17,897 nt of DNA. Source: an uncultured Pseudomonadota bacterium (GTDB taxonomy: Bacteria; Pseudomonadota; Gammaproteobacteria; Methylococcales; Methylomonadaceae). Positions 1 to 6,897 of this stretch are shown here, piece after piece; the first letter of the stretch is position 1, and every line of letters begins with the position of its first letter. The notes under the pieces are model-generated. The model saw nothing but the letters and a program-made list of their open reading frames with translations, did no database searches and was not told the origin of the DNA. A program made the translations under genes and the position numbers. The stretch lies in assembly GCA_903902945.1 (NCBI GenBank), contig CAIUWU010000061.1, positions 1-17,897 on the forward strand. Reading direction: 5' to 3'.

Positions 1-166
1 CAGATTATCGGTGACGCCGTATCTGCAAAGTGGCGAACTGGTGGAAATCCTGCAAGCTCATCGTCGCCCAGCCCTGGCGGTCTATGCCACCTATTTGCAA
101 CGCCGCTTTTACCCCGCCAAGCTGACGGCGTTCATCAATTTTCTGCTGGCTTATTTTGAATCGTAG
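1..166 (+). CDS. LysR-family transcriptional regulator, C-terminal fragment
   Basis: This open frame enters from the left edge (first full codon at base 2) and stops at TAG 164-166, leaving 54 residues. The translated tail contains TPYLQSGELVEILQ, then RRPALAVYATYLQRRFYP and a final helix with FINFLLAYF. This is the usual end of a LysR-type regulator's effector-binding domain: a last beta strand, a PxxYPxxR-like segment and the final helix of the LysR_substrate fold. The DNA-binding helix-turn-helix lies outside the window, so the regulated genes cannot be inferred. The gene is convergent with the downstream sugar kinase gene, and their 3' ends overlap by 32 bases. It was recognised from the sequence pattern only; the family assignment is fairly safe, the target unknown. 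Confidence 0.8.
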   Translation, partial: RLSVTPYLQSGELVEILQAHRRPALAVYATYLQRRFYPAKLTAFINFLLAYFES

Positions 167-1076
167 TGCAGCGGGCACTAAAAACGGTTGCTTCCATCAG
201 GCTCTGATGCTGGCGTTTATCCGGTAACGCCGGTCTTGCCCCCAGCCGGGTGCAAGCCAGGGCCCCGGCAATACTGGCGTATTCCAGGGTTTGCTGCCAT
301 GACCGTTTGCTGGCAATGGCTGCCGCGAAAGCACCGTGAAACGCATCGCCGGCGCCGGTGGTGTCTATGGCCTGAATTTTTGGCGCTGACAGTGAGCCTT
401 GCTCGGTGGCGGTTTGCCAGATCAGGCCACGTTCGCCGAGGGTAATCACTACATGGGCATTGATGTTTGCTAATGCCGCTAATGCGGTTTCCGGGCTGCC
501 AGCATATTGCCTGGCAAACTTTTCCGAACAGACCAGATAGTCGACCTTATCCATTAAAGCCTCAGTGCCTGCGTGCAGCGAGCCGGCGTCGAGTACGCTG
601 GGCGTTTGCGGATATTGGGCTAGCAAAGCCAAGGACAGCGCGGCTTCATGGCCATCGAATAACAAACAGCGAGCCTTGATGCCGCTAAAGTTTATGGCAT
701 TGGCTTTCAGTGCCTCGGTTGAGCCTTTAAAATTGACCAGACTGCGCTGACCATCGGGTTTTACCAGCACTACTGATAGCGGTGTGGGGGCAGGGCCTCT
801 GGCAATAAACTGGCAATTAATCTGATGATTTATCAATTCTGCCAGATGACTGTCGCCAAAACTGTCAGACCCCAGATAACCGCCAAATCCGGCGCGAAAA
901 CCCAGTCTTGAGACGGTGACTGCGGCGTTGGCTGCCGGACCGCCGCCGCAGCCGATCCAATCATCGGCAAGCAGTTTTTCATCGCTGGCAGGGTGATAAG
1001 CTACCGAAAAAACCTGGTCATAACTGGCGTGACCGAGGCAAAAGACATCTAAATCAATCGGTTGTTGGTTTGTCAT
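135..1076 (-). CDS. PfkB-family carbohydrate kinase (ribokinase-like)
   Basis: The 313-residue protein is a cytoplasmic ribokinase-fold kinase that transfers ATP phosphate to a sugar or nucleoside hydroxyl. The N-terminal substrate-binding signature is at residues 42-52 (GCGGGPAANAA). The C-terminal PfkB signature DTTGAGDAFHG is at 238-248, with catalytic base Asp244 and the anion hole GAGD. The length is normal for the family (about 300-320). The start is the ATG at 1074-1076; no strong Shine-Dalgarno is visible upstream on the minus strand. The gene is transcribed away from the small membrane peptide gene and its 3' end overlaps the LysR gene. The substrate cannot be read from sequence: a ribokinase/adenosine-kinase or KDG/fructokinase-like role is possible. 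The conserved kinase residues are intact, so it is probably active. Confidence 0.9.
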   Translation of the reverse strand: MTNQQPIDLDVFCLGHASYDQVFSVAYHPASDEKLLADDWIGCGGGPAANAAVTVSRLGFRAGFGGYLGSDSFGDSHLAELINHQINCQFIARGPAPTPLSVVLVKPDGQRSLVNFKGSTEALKANAINFSGIKARCLLFDGHEAALSLALLAQYPQTPSVLDAGSLHAGTEALMDKVDYLVCSEKFARQYAGSPETALAALANINAHVVITLGERGLIWQTATEQGSLSAPKIQAIDTTGAGDAFHGAFAAAIASKRSWQQTLEYASIAGALACTRLGARPALPDKRQHQSLMEATVFSARCTTIQNKPAEN

Positions 1077-1151
1077 GGTGAATTATTGTCAGTGTTGATC
1101 CGGCTGAAGCGGGGATTATCGATTAAAAAAATCAGTCTGCTAGTGTTCTGT

Positions 1152-1160
1152 TGCTACAAT
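1152..1160 (+). promoter_or_regulatory. Extended -10 promoter candidate for the small membrane peptide gene
   Basis: TG at 1152-1153 precedes TACAAT at 1155-1160 with one base between, an extended sigma-70 -10 element. It lies 31 bases upstream of the ATG at 1192. No convincing -35 hexamer is present at the expected spacing, which fits an extended -10 promoter. The call rests only on the motif and its position. Confidence 0.5.
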
Positions 1161-1191
1161 TGGCGCCCGTTTTTAGTATCGAGAGTGGATT

Positions 1192-1347
1192 ATGAATCGT
1201 CATAAAGATGATGGTAGCCGTAAAGCCAAGAATATTGCAGCGATTTTGTATTTGCTGGTTTTAAGTTTTCTGGTAGGCGGATCCTATATTCACCAGCATC
1301 AAAATCAGGATACAACTGCTACCGAACAGCATCAGACCCAACCCTGA
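1192..1347 (+). CDS. Small single-span membrane peptide, function unknown (51 aa)
   Basis: The ORF encodes 51 residues, starting MNRHKDDGSRKAKN and ending TEQHQTQP. The N-terminal 14 residues are rich in Lys/Arg. A hydrophobic stretch (about residues 15-33, IAAILYLLVLSFLVGG) follows, then a polar Gln/His/Thr-rich tail. This predicts one transmembrane helix with the N-terminus in the cytoplasm by the positive-inside rule. A GAGAG Shine-Dalgarno at 1181-1185 lies 6 bases before the ATG, and an extended -10 promoter sits just upstream, so expression is plausible. It lies between a divergent sugar kinase gene and alaC, with 115 bases to each. I do not recognise a family. It is not a lipoprotein (no lipobox Cys) and has no Cys at all. 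It could be a small inner-membrane protein of unknown role. Confidence 0.65.
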   Translation: MNRHKDDGSRKAKNIAAILYLLVLSFLVGGSYIHQHQNQDTTATEQHQTQP

Positions 1348-1385
1348 AACCGCACGCCACAATCCTGGGTCAGGCTGCTTACAAA

Positions 1386-1414
1386 TTGACAACATCCAGC
1401 TATACCAGTACCTT
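1386..1414 (+). promoter_or_regulatory. Sigma-70 promoter candidate for the alaC-hom-thrC operon
   Basis: A perfect -35 hexamer TTGACA at 1386-1391 is followed after 17 bases by TACCTT (1409-1414), which matches the -10 consensus at only three positions. It lies 48 bases upstream of the alaC start, in the 115-base gap behind the small peptide gene. The -35 and spacing are good and the -10 is weak, so this is a candidate only. No leader peptide or attenuator hairpin is visible in the gap. Confidence 0.35.
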
Positions 1415-1462
1415 AGCCGCCATTGTTCACACTTCATCATAAATTTGCCTTAAGAGTTTTTA

Positions 1463-2647
1463 ATGGAAGAATTTCACCGTATCAGTCGCCTTCCACCCTA
1501 TGTTTTTAATATTGTTAATGAATTAAAAGCCAAAGCCCGAGCGGAAGGTGAGGACATTATTGATTTTGGCATGGGTAATCCGGATCAGCCGACACCGCCT
1601 CATATTCTCAACAAAATGCTTGAAGTAGCGCAGCGGGGCGATACTCATCGCTATTCGGTATCGAAAGGCATACCGCGTTTACGTAAGGCAATTTGTACCT
1701 GGTACAAAAACCGTTTTGATGTCGATCTGGATTTCAATACCGAAGCCATCGTCACCATTGGTTCCAAAGAAGGTCTATCGCATCTGGCGCTGGCCACCTT
1801 AGGTCCCGGTGATGTGGTGCTGGTGCCCAATCCTGCTTATCCGATTCATCCTTATGGGGTGGTGATCGCCGGCGCCGATCTGCGCCATGTACCGCTGACA
1901 CCCGGAACTGATTTCTTCGAAGAGCTGAATAAGGCCATTGCCGAATCCTGGCCGCGTCCGAAAATGCTGATTCTCAACTTTCCGGGTAATCCGACCAGTC
2001 AGTGCGTGGAGCTGGATTTCTTCGAAAAAGTGGTCGCTATTTGTAAAGAGCACAACATCTGGATTGTGCATGATATTGCCTATGCCGATATCGTCTTTGA
2101 TGGCTATGTGGCGCCCTCGATTTTACAGGTGCCAGGGGCCAAAGATATTGCCGTCGAATTTTTCTCCTTATCGAAAAGTTACAACATGCCGGGCTGGCGG
2201 GTAGGTTTCATGTGCGGCAATCCTACCTTGGTTGCCGCGTTGACTCGGATTAAATCCTATATGGATTACGGTACTTTCACCCCGATTCAGGTGGCTGCCA
2301 TCACGGCACTGGAAGGTCCGCAGGATTGCGTCAAAGAAATTTGTGACATGTACCGGGTACGCCGCGATGTGTTATGCGATGGTTTGAATGCGATGGGCTG
2401 GAAAGTCGAAAAACCCAAAGCCACCATGTTTGTCTGGGCGCCGATTCCGGAAGCCTATAAAGCGATGGGCTCTATCGAATTTGCCAAAAAACTGATTATC
2501 GATGCCAAAGTTGCGGTTTCACCGGGCATCGGCTTTGGTCAGTATGGCGATGATCATATTCGTTTCAGTCTGATCGAAAATGAACACCGCACCCGGCAAG
2601 CCTTGCGCAGCATCCGCAATATGCTGAAGAAAGACAACGTTGTATAA
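1463..2647 (+). CDS. alaC: Alanine transaminase (AlaC-type, class I/II aminotransferase)
   Basis: This 394-residue PLP-dependent fold-type I aminotransferase interconverts pyruvate plus glutamate and alanine plus 2-oxoglutarate. The substrate-side signature FGMGNPDQPTP occurs near residue 35. NFPGNPTS (172-179) places Asn176 against the cofactor. HDIAYAD (203-209) supplies Asp204 and Tyr207, and SLSKSYNMPGWRVGF (235-249) carries the Schiff-base Lys238 and Arg246. A carboxylate-binding arginine is in IRFSLIENEHR near the C-terminus. Full length and close resemblance to E. coli AlaC (formerly YfdZ) throughout support the specific name over generic aspartate aminotransferase. The ATG at 1463 has TAAGAG 6 bases upstream. 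The gene is followed 38 bases later by hom, the usual order in Methylococcales, suggesting co-transcription for amino-acid supply. Substrate preference is inferred from family resemblance. Confidence 0.9.
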   Translation: MEEFHRISRLPPYVFNIVNELKAKARAEGEDIIDFGMGNPDQPTPPHILNKMLEVAQRGDTHRYSVSKGIPRLRKAICTWYKNRFDVDLDFNTEAIVTIGSKEGLSHLALATLGPGDVVLVPNPAYPIHPYGVVIAGADLRHVPLTPGTDFFEELNKAIAESWPRPKMLILNFPGNPTSQCVELDFFEKVVAICKEHNIWIVHDIAYADIVFDGYVAPSILQVPGAKDIAVEFFSLSKSYNMPGWRVGFMCGNPTLVAALTRIKSYMDYGTFTPIQVAAITALEGPQDCVKEICDMYRVRRDVLCDGLNAMGWKVEKPKATMFVWAPIPEAYKAMGSIEFAKKLIIDAKVAVSPGIGFGQYGDDHIRFSLIENEHRTRQALRSIRNMLKKDNVV

Positions 2648-2673
2648 TCGCCGCCTTTTTTGGGTTAACTACT

Positions 2674-2678
2674 AGGAG
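2674..2678 (+). promoter_or_regulatory. Ribosome binding site that fixes a TTG start for hom
   Basis: AGGAG at 2674-2678 lies 7 bases before TTG at 2686-2688. There is no ATG or GTG in frame near this point that would retain the Rossmann strand (KVGVLGLG). The good Shine-Dalgarno therefore supports initiation at TTG. Confidence 0.7.
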
Positions 2679-2685
2679 TCAGGTT

Positions 2686-3996
2686 TTGAAGCCGGTAAAA
2701 GTGGGTGTTTTGGGTTTGGGCACTGTTGGTGGAGGTACTATCAATGTCCTGAAAAGAAACGCCGAAGAAATTGCCCGTCGTGCGGGTCGTGAAATCATCG
2801 TCAGCCGTGCGGCAGCACGAAATCTGAATCAGCAACGCATCTGTGATTTGCAAGGCATCGCCTTAACTACCGATCCGTTTGAGATTGTCAACGATCCCGA
2901 AATTGATATCGTCGTCGAATTGATGGGCGGTTATGATCCGGCCAAGCAGCTGGTGATGACCGCAATCGCCAACCGCAAGCACGTTGTTACTGCCAACAAA
3001 GCCTTGATTGCTTTACACGGTAATGAAATTTTTGCCGAAGCCAGCAAGCAGGGTGTGATGGTGCTGTTTGAAGCCGCTGTTGCCGGTGGTATTCCCATCA
3101 TTAAAGCGATACGCGAAGGCCTCAGTGGTAACCGCATCAAATGGCTAGCAGGCATTATCAACGGTACCGGTAATTTCATCCTGACCGAAATGCGCGACAA
3201 AGGCCGTGATTTTGCTGATGTGCTGGCCGAAGCGCAGGCCCTGGGTTATGCAGAAGCCGATCCGACTTTTGATGTCGAAGGGATCGATGCCGGTCATAAA
3301 CTAACTATTCTGGCTTCGATTGCTTTTGGCATTCCATTGCAATTCGATAAGGTCTTTACCGAAGGTATTACCCAAATCACCCGCCTCGACGTTGAATACG
3401 CCGAAGCCCTGGGTTACCGGATCAAACATCTGGGCATTGCCCGTAATACTGAAACCGGTGTGGAACTGCGGGTGCATCCTACCCTGATTCCCAGCCGTCG
3501 CCTGATTGCCAACGTCGATGGCGTGATGAATGCGGTGCTGGTTTGCGGTGATGCAGTGGGGCCGACTTTATATTACGGTGCCGGCGCAGGCGCAGAGCCG
3601 ACTGCTTCTGCGGTGGTCGCGGATCTGGTTGATGCGGTCAGAGCAATTACCAGCGATCCTGAAAATCGTGTCCCGCATCTGGCGTTTCAGTCGGATGCGA
3701 TTGTCGAACTGCCGATTTTGCCTGCCGAACAGATCAAAACTGCCTATTACCTGCGTTTGACCGCCGAAGATAAGCCCGGTGTACTGGCCGATGTCACCCG
3801 GATTCTGGCCGCACACCACATCAGCATCGAAGCGTTGATTCAGAAAGAGCCGCTCAAAGGCCAGACTTCTGTATCGATCATCATGCTGACACAACTGACT
3901 TTAGAAAAAGAAATGAATGCGGCGATTAGCGAAATCGAAGCCTTGGCAACCGTCACTGGCAAGGTTGCCCGTATTCGTTTGGAAACATTAGGATAA
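2686..3996 (+). CDS. hom: Homoserine dehydrogenase with C-terminal ACT domain
   Basis: The 436-residue enzyme reduces aspartate semialdehyde to homoserine with NAD(P)H, the branch step toward threonine and methionine. The nucleotide-binding loop GLGTVGGG is at 10-17. The Lys105 region (TANKAL) and the catalytic dimerisation domain follow. The signature AEADPTFDVEGIDAGHKL spans 189-206, with catalytic Asp201 and Lys205. A C-terminal ACT domain (about 354-430, YYLRLTAEDKPGVLADV) is the usual allosteric site, commonly threonine feedback. This is the monofunctional form, without a fused aspartokinase. Translation starts at TTG 2686 behind AGGAG. thrC follows after only 3 bases, and its Shine-Dalgarno overlaps the hom stop, so hom and thrC are translationally coupled. 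The usual partner thrB (homoserine kinase) is not here and must be elsewhere. Confidence 0.96.
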   Translation: MKPVKVGVLGLGTVGGGTINVLKRNAEEIARRAGREIIVSRAAARNLNQQRICDLQGIALTTDPFEIVNDPEIDIVVELMGGYDPAKQLVMTAIANRKHVVTANKALIALHGNEIFAEASKQGVMVLFEAAVAGGIPIIKAIREGLSGNRIKWLAGIINGTGNFILTEMRDKGRDFADVLAEAQALGYAEADPTFDVEGIDAGHKLTILASIAFGIPLQFDKVFTEGITQITRLDVEYAEALGYRIKHLGIARNTETGVELRVHPTLIPSRRLIANVDGVMNAVLVCGDAVGPTLYYGAGAGAEPTASAVVADLVDAVRAITSDPENRVPHLAFQSDAIVELPILPAEQIKTAYYLRLTAEDKPGVLADVTRILAAHHISIEALIQKEPLKGQTSVSIIMLTQLTLEKEMNAAISEIEALATVTGKVARIRLETLG

Positions 3997-3999
3997 AAC

Positions 4000-5094
4000 A
4001 TGGATACACATACACGTTACACCGGGCTGATTGAGCACTATCGCGATCGTTTGCCTGTTTCGGAAACGACTCGTTTGATCAGTCTGGGTGAAGGCAATAC
4101 GCCGTTGATTCAGTTGCAGAATATTCCCAGACTGATTGGTAAGGATGTCGACATCTACGTTAAATTCGAAGGCTTGAATCCAACCGGCTCGTTTAAAGAT
4201 CGTGGTATGACCATGGCGGTTACCAAAGCTGTGGAAGCCGGTAGTCAGGCGATTATCTGTGCCTCCACCGGTAATACGTCAGCGGCCGCCGCAGCTTATG
4301 CGGTGCGTGCCGGTATCAAGGCATTCGTGTTGATCCCTGAAGGCAAGATTGCCTTGGGTAAACTGGCGCAAACCCTGATGTATGGCGCAAAGATCATTCA
4401 GATCAACGGCAACTTTGATGCCGGTATGGCATTGGTAAAAGAAGTGGCAGACCATGCGCCGGTGACCATCGTTAATTCCATCAATCCGTTCCGTCTCGAA
4501 GGTCAGAAAACCGCCGCGTTCGAAATCGTCGATGAACTGGGTACCGCACCTGATTATCACTGTCTGCCAGTCGGTAACGCCGGCAATATCACCGCGTACT
4601 GGAAAGGTTACAGTGAATATTCAACTGACACCGCCACCCACAAAGCCGTCACTGACAAGCGGCCGGTCATGTGTGGTTATCAGGCTGCCGGTGCCGCGCC
4701 ATTTGTGGCCGGCAAGATGGTTGACAACCCGGAAACCATTGCAACTGCGATTCGTATCGGGCATCCGCAATCCTGGGATCTGGCCTGGAATGTACAAAAA
4801 CAATCCAACGGCTGGTTTGATTCTCAGACCGATCAGCAGATTCTCGCCGCGCAAAAAATGCTGTCGCAGTACGAAGGCATTTTCTGCGAACCGGCTTCGG
4901 CCACTTCATTGGCCGGCGCCCTGCAGGATATTGCCAGCGGCAAAATTCCCGAAGGCAGCCGTATCGTCTGCACGTTGACCGGTAACGGGATCAAAGACCC
5001 TGACACGGCGATCGCTCAATGCAAAGATGCCGTGCCGGTGACCATTGATGCCAGTCTGGATGCGGTCAAGAAAGCCATTCTGGATAATATTTGA
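4000..5094 (+). CDS. thrC: Threonine synthase
   Basis: The 364-residue fold-type II PLP enzyme converts O-phosphohomoserine to threonine and phosphate, the last step of threonine synthesis. Lys66 in NPTGSFKDRG (60-69) forms the Schiff base. ASTGNTSAAAAAY (88-100) contacts the substrate, and GNAGN (192-196) is the glycine-rich phosphate cup for PLP. The length fits the short class (about 350-365) found with monofunctional Hom, unlike the roughly 430-residue E. coli enzyme. The ATG at 4000 has AGGA (3990-3993) overlapping the hom stop codon. It is the last gene of the alaC-hom-thrC unit, and an intrinsic terminator starts 20 bases after its stop. Its substrate must come from a homoserine kinase encoded outside the window. 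Confidence 0.96.
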   Translation: MDTHTRYTGLIEHYRDRLPVSETTRLISLGEGNTPLIQLQNIPRLIGKDVDIYVKFEGLNPTGSFKDRGMTMAVTKAVEAGSQAIICASTGNTSAAAAAYAVRAGIKAFVLIPEGKIALGKLAQTLMYGAKIIQINGNFDAGMALVKEVADHAPVTIVNSINPFRLEGQKTAAFEIVDELGTAPDYHCLPVGNAGNITAYWKGYSEYSTDTATHKAVTDKRPVMCGYQAAGAAPFVAGKMVDNPETIATAIRIGHPQSWDLAWNVQKQSNGWFDSQTDQQILAAQKMLSQYEGIFCEPASATSLAGALQDIASGKIPEGSRIVCTLTGNGIKDPDTAIAQCKDAVPVTIDASLDAVKKAILDNI

Positions 5095-5113
5095 TTTCAC
5101 CATCAGTATTATC

Positions 5114-5137
5114 AAGCCGGCTTTAGCCGGCTTTTTT
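5114..5137 (+). terminator. Rho-independent terminator after thrC
   Basis: An 8-bp perfect stem AAGCCGGC (5114-5121) / GCCGGCTT (5126-5133) closes over a TTTA loop and runs into six T residues (5132-5137). This is a textbook intrinsic terminator ending the alaC-hom-thrC transcript. It ends only 11 bases before the recJ start codon. Confidence 0.9.
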
Positions 5138-5148
5138 ATTGGTCGAAT

Positions 5149-6891
5149 ATGTTTCTACACGGTGTAAAAAAAACCATTACGGCTCGAACCGCCAGTCAGT
5201 CGTTTGACATCGAGGGGTTCGATCCTGTGTTACAGGCAATCTTTGCTGGGCGCGGTATCAAGCATGCGGCTCAGCTGGAGCGCGGCCTGAATCAGTTGCC
5301 ATCGCCGTGGTTGCTGTCGGGCATGCAGGGCATGGTGGATCAGCTGTATAGCGCGATGCGTCAGGATAAACAGATTTGTATCGTCGCCGATTTCGATGCC
5401 GATGGTGCCACCAGTTGTGCGGTTGCTCTGAAAGGCCTGCAACTGTTGGGAGCCAAAGCGGTCAGTTTTGTGGTGCCTAATCGGTTTGAATACGGCTATG
5501 GCCTGACGCCTGAAATCGTCGAACTGGTCAAGCAACAGCAGGCCGATGTGATCATTACCGTTGATAACGGCATTTCCAGTATCGAAGGGGTTAATGCCGC
5601 CAGAGCCGCAGGCATCAAAGTGTTGATTACCGATCATCATTTGCCGGCTGCGACGCTGCCCGAAGCCGATGCAATCGTCAATCCCAATCTGGCTGATGAC
5701 GGCTTTCCCAGTCGCCATATCGCCGGGGTTGGGGTAATTTTTTATGTACTGATGGCACTCAGAATCCGGCTGCGTGAACTGCACTGGTTTGCACAAAGAC
5801 AACTGCCGGAACCCAATCTGGCACAATTGCTAGATTACGTGGCGCTGGGAACCGTGGCCGATGTGGTGGCGCTGGATCAGGTCAATCGTATCTTGGTGCA
5901 CCAGGGTTTGTTGCGCATCCGTTCCGGACAATGTCATCAGGGAATTAAAGCTTTGATCGAGATTGCCGGAAAGTCGATTGGCAATTTGCAAACCAGTGAT
6001 TTGGGGTTTTCGATCGCCCCGCGACTGAATGCCGCCGGTCGTATGGACGATATGTCAGTGGGTATTCAATGTTTGCTGACCGATGACGCCTTGGTTGCCA
6101 GTCGAATTGCCAGTCAGCTCGATGATCTGAATAAAGACCGTAAAGATATCGAAGGACAGATGAAGGCTGAGGCCATGAGGCTGCTAGCCGATATGAAAGC
6201 CTTTGATGACAAGCATCTGTCTGCCGGTGTCTGTCTGTTTGACGAAGGCTGGCATCAGGGGGTGATTGGTATTCTGGCTTCACGGATCAAAGACCGGCTG
6301 CACCGCCCGGTGATTGCGTTTGCCCCGGCCGAAAATGGAGATATCAAAGGTTCGGCGCGTTCGATTAACGGGGTTCATATTCGAGATGTGCTCAGCGAAA
6401 TCGCTGTCAGCCATCCTGCACTGCTGAGTAAATTTGGCGGTCATGCCATGGCAGCAGGACTGACGATCAAGTTGCACGATTATCCCCAGTTTGCTTTGCT
6501 GTTTGCCGAAACCGTGGCCGGCAAACTGCTGGACGTTGATTTACAGCAGAAAATTTACAGCGATGGTCAACTCGACGATCAGCATCTTAGCCAAAGCTTT
6601 GCCGAACAGTTGCAGCAGGCCGCTACTTGGGGGCAAGCCTTTCCCGAGCCTCTGTTTGACGGGGTATTTGATGTCATTCAGTGTCGGATTGTCGGCCAGC
6701 AACATCTTAAACTGGTGCTGCGGCAGTCATTCAGTCAGGTTTTGGTTGATGCGATTGCTTTCTTTGTCGAAAAACCGGAAGCCTGGATGGGCTGTCGTAA
6801 ACTTCACGCAGTTTATAAACTGGATATTAATGAGTTTCGTAACCAGCGCAGTTTACAGTTGCAGCTGGATTATGCCGAAAGACTGGAATAA
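5149..6891 (+). CDS. recJ: Single-stranded-DNA-specific exonuclease RecJ
   Basis: The 580-residue protein is a 5'-to-3' single-strand DNA exonuclease of the DHH superfamily, used in RecF-pathway recombination, mismatch repair and stalled-fork processing. DHH-domain motifs are in order: DFDADG (81-86), VDNG (138-141) and TDHH (161-164), whose acidic and His residues bind two Mn/Mg ions. The DHHA1 domain carries GGHAMAAG (430-437), and a C-terminal OB-like domain completes the normal length (E. coli is 577). The ATG at 5149 is the only in-frame start upstream of conserved sequence; its Shine-Dalgarno is poor. It starts 11 bases after the thrC terminator, so it must rely on readthrough or on a promoter inside the thrC end. 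The next gene begins 6 bases after the recJ stop, suggesting a shared transcript. Confidence 0.96.
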   Translation: MFLHGVKKTITARTASQSFDIEGFDPVLQAIFAGRGIKHAAQLERGLNQLPSPWLLSGMQGMVDQLYSAMRQDKQICIVADFDADGATSCAVALKGLQLLGAKAVSFVVPNRFEYGYGLTPEIVELVKQQQADVIITVDNGISSIEGVNAARAAGIKVLITDHHLPAATLPEADAIVNPNLADDGFPSRHIAGVGVIFYVLMALRIRLRELHWFAQRQLPEPNLAQLLDYVALGTVADVVALDQVNRILVHQGLLRIRSGQCHQGIKALIEIAGKSIGNLQTSDLGFSIAPRLNAAGRMDDMSVGIQCLLTDDALVASRIASQLDDLNKDRKDIEGQMKAEAMRLLADMKAFDDKHLSAGVCLFDEGWHQGVIGILASRIKDRLHRPVIAFAPAENGDIKGSARSINGVHIRDVLSEIAVSHPALLSKFGGHAMAAGLTIKLHDYPQFALLFAETVAGKLLDVDLQQKIYSDGQLDDQHLSQSFAEQLQQAATWGQAFPEPLFDGVFDVIQCRIVGQQHLKLVLRQSFSQVLVDAIAFFVEKPEAWMGCRKLHAVYKLDINEFRNQRSLQLQLDYAERLE

Positions 6892-6897
6892 AAGCCG

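Noticed and set aside
1348..1462. Possible attenuator or riboswitch ahead of alaC-hom-thrC
   Set aside because: The 115-base gap has no leader peptide rich in Thr/Ile/Ala codons and no stable hairpin with a T run; only a promoter candidate is visible.
2643..2648. Perfect TATAAT as an internal hom promoter
   Set aside because: It overlaps the alaC stop codon, has no -35 at 16-18 bases upstream and lacks the spaced TG of an extended -10, so chance is likely.
5230..5826. 198-residue minus-strand open frame
   Set aside because: It lies wholly inside recJ in antisense, has no recognisable domain or ribosome site, and reads as a frame shadow of a conserved gene.
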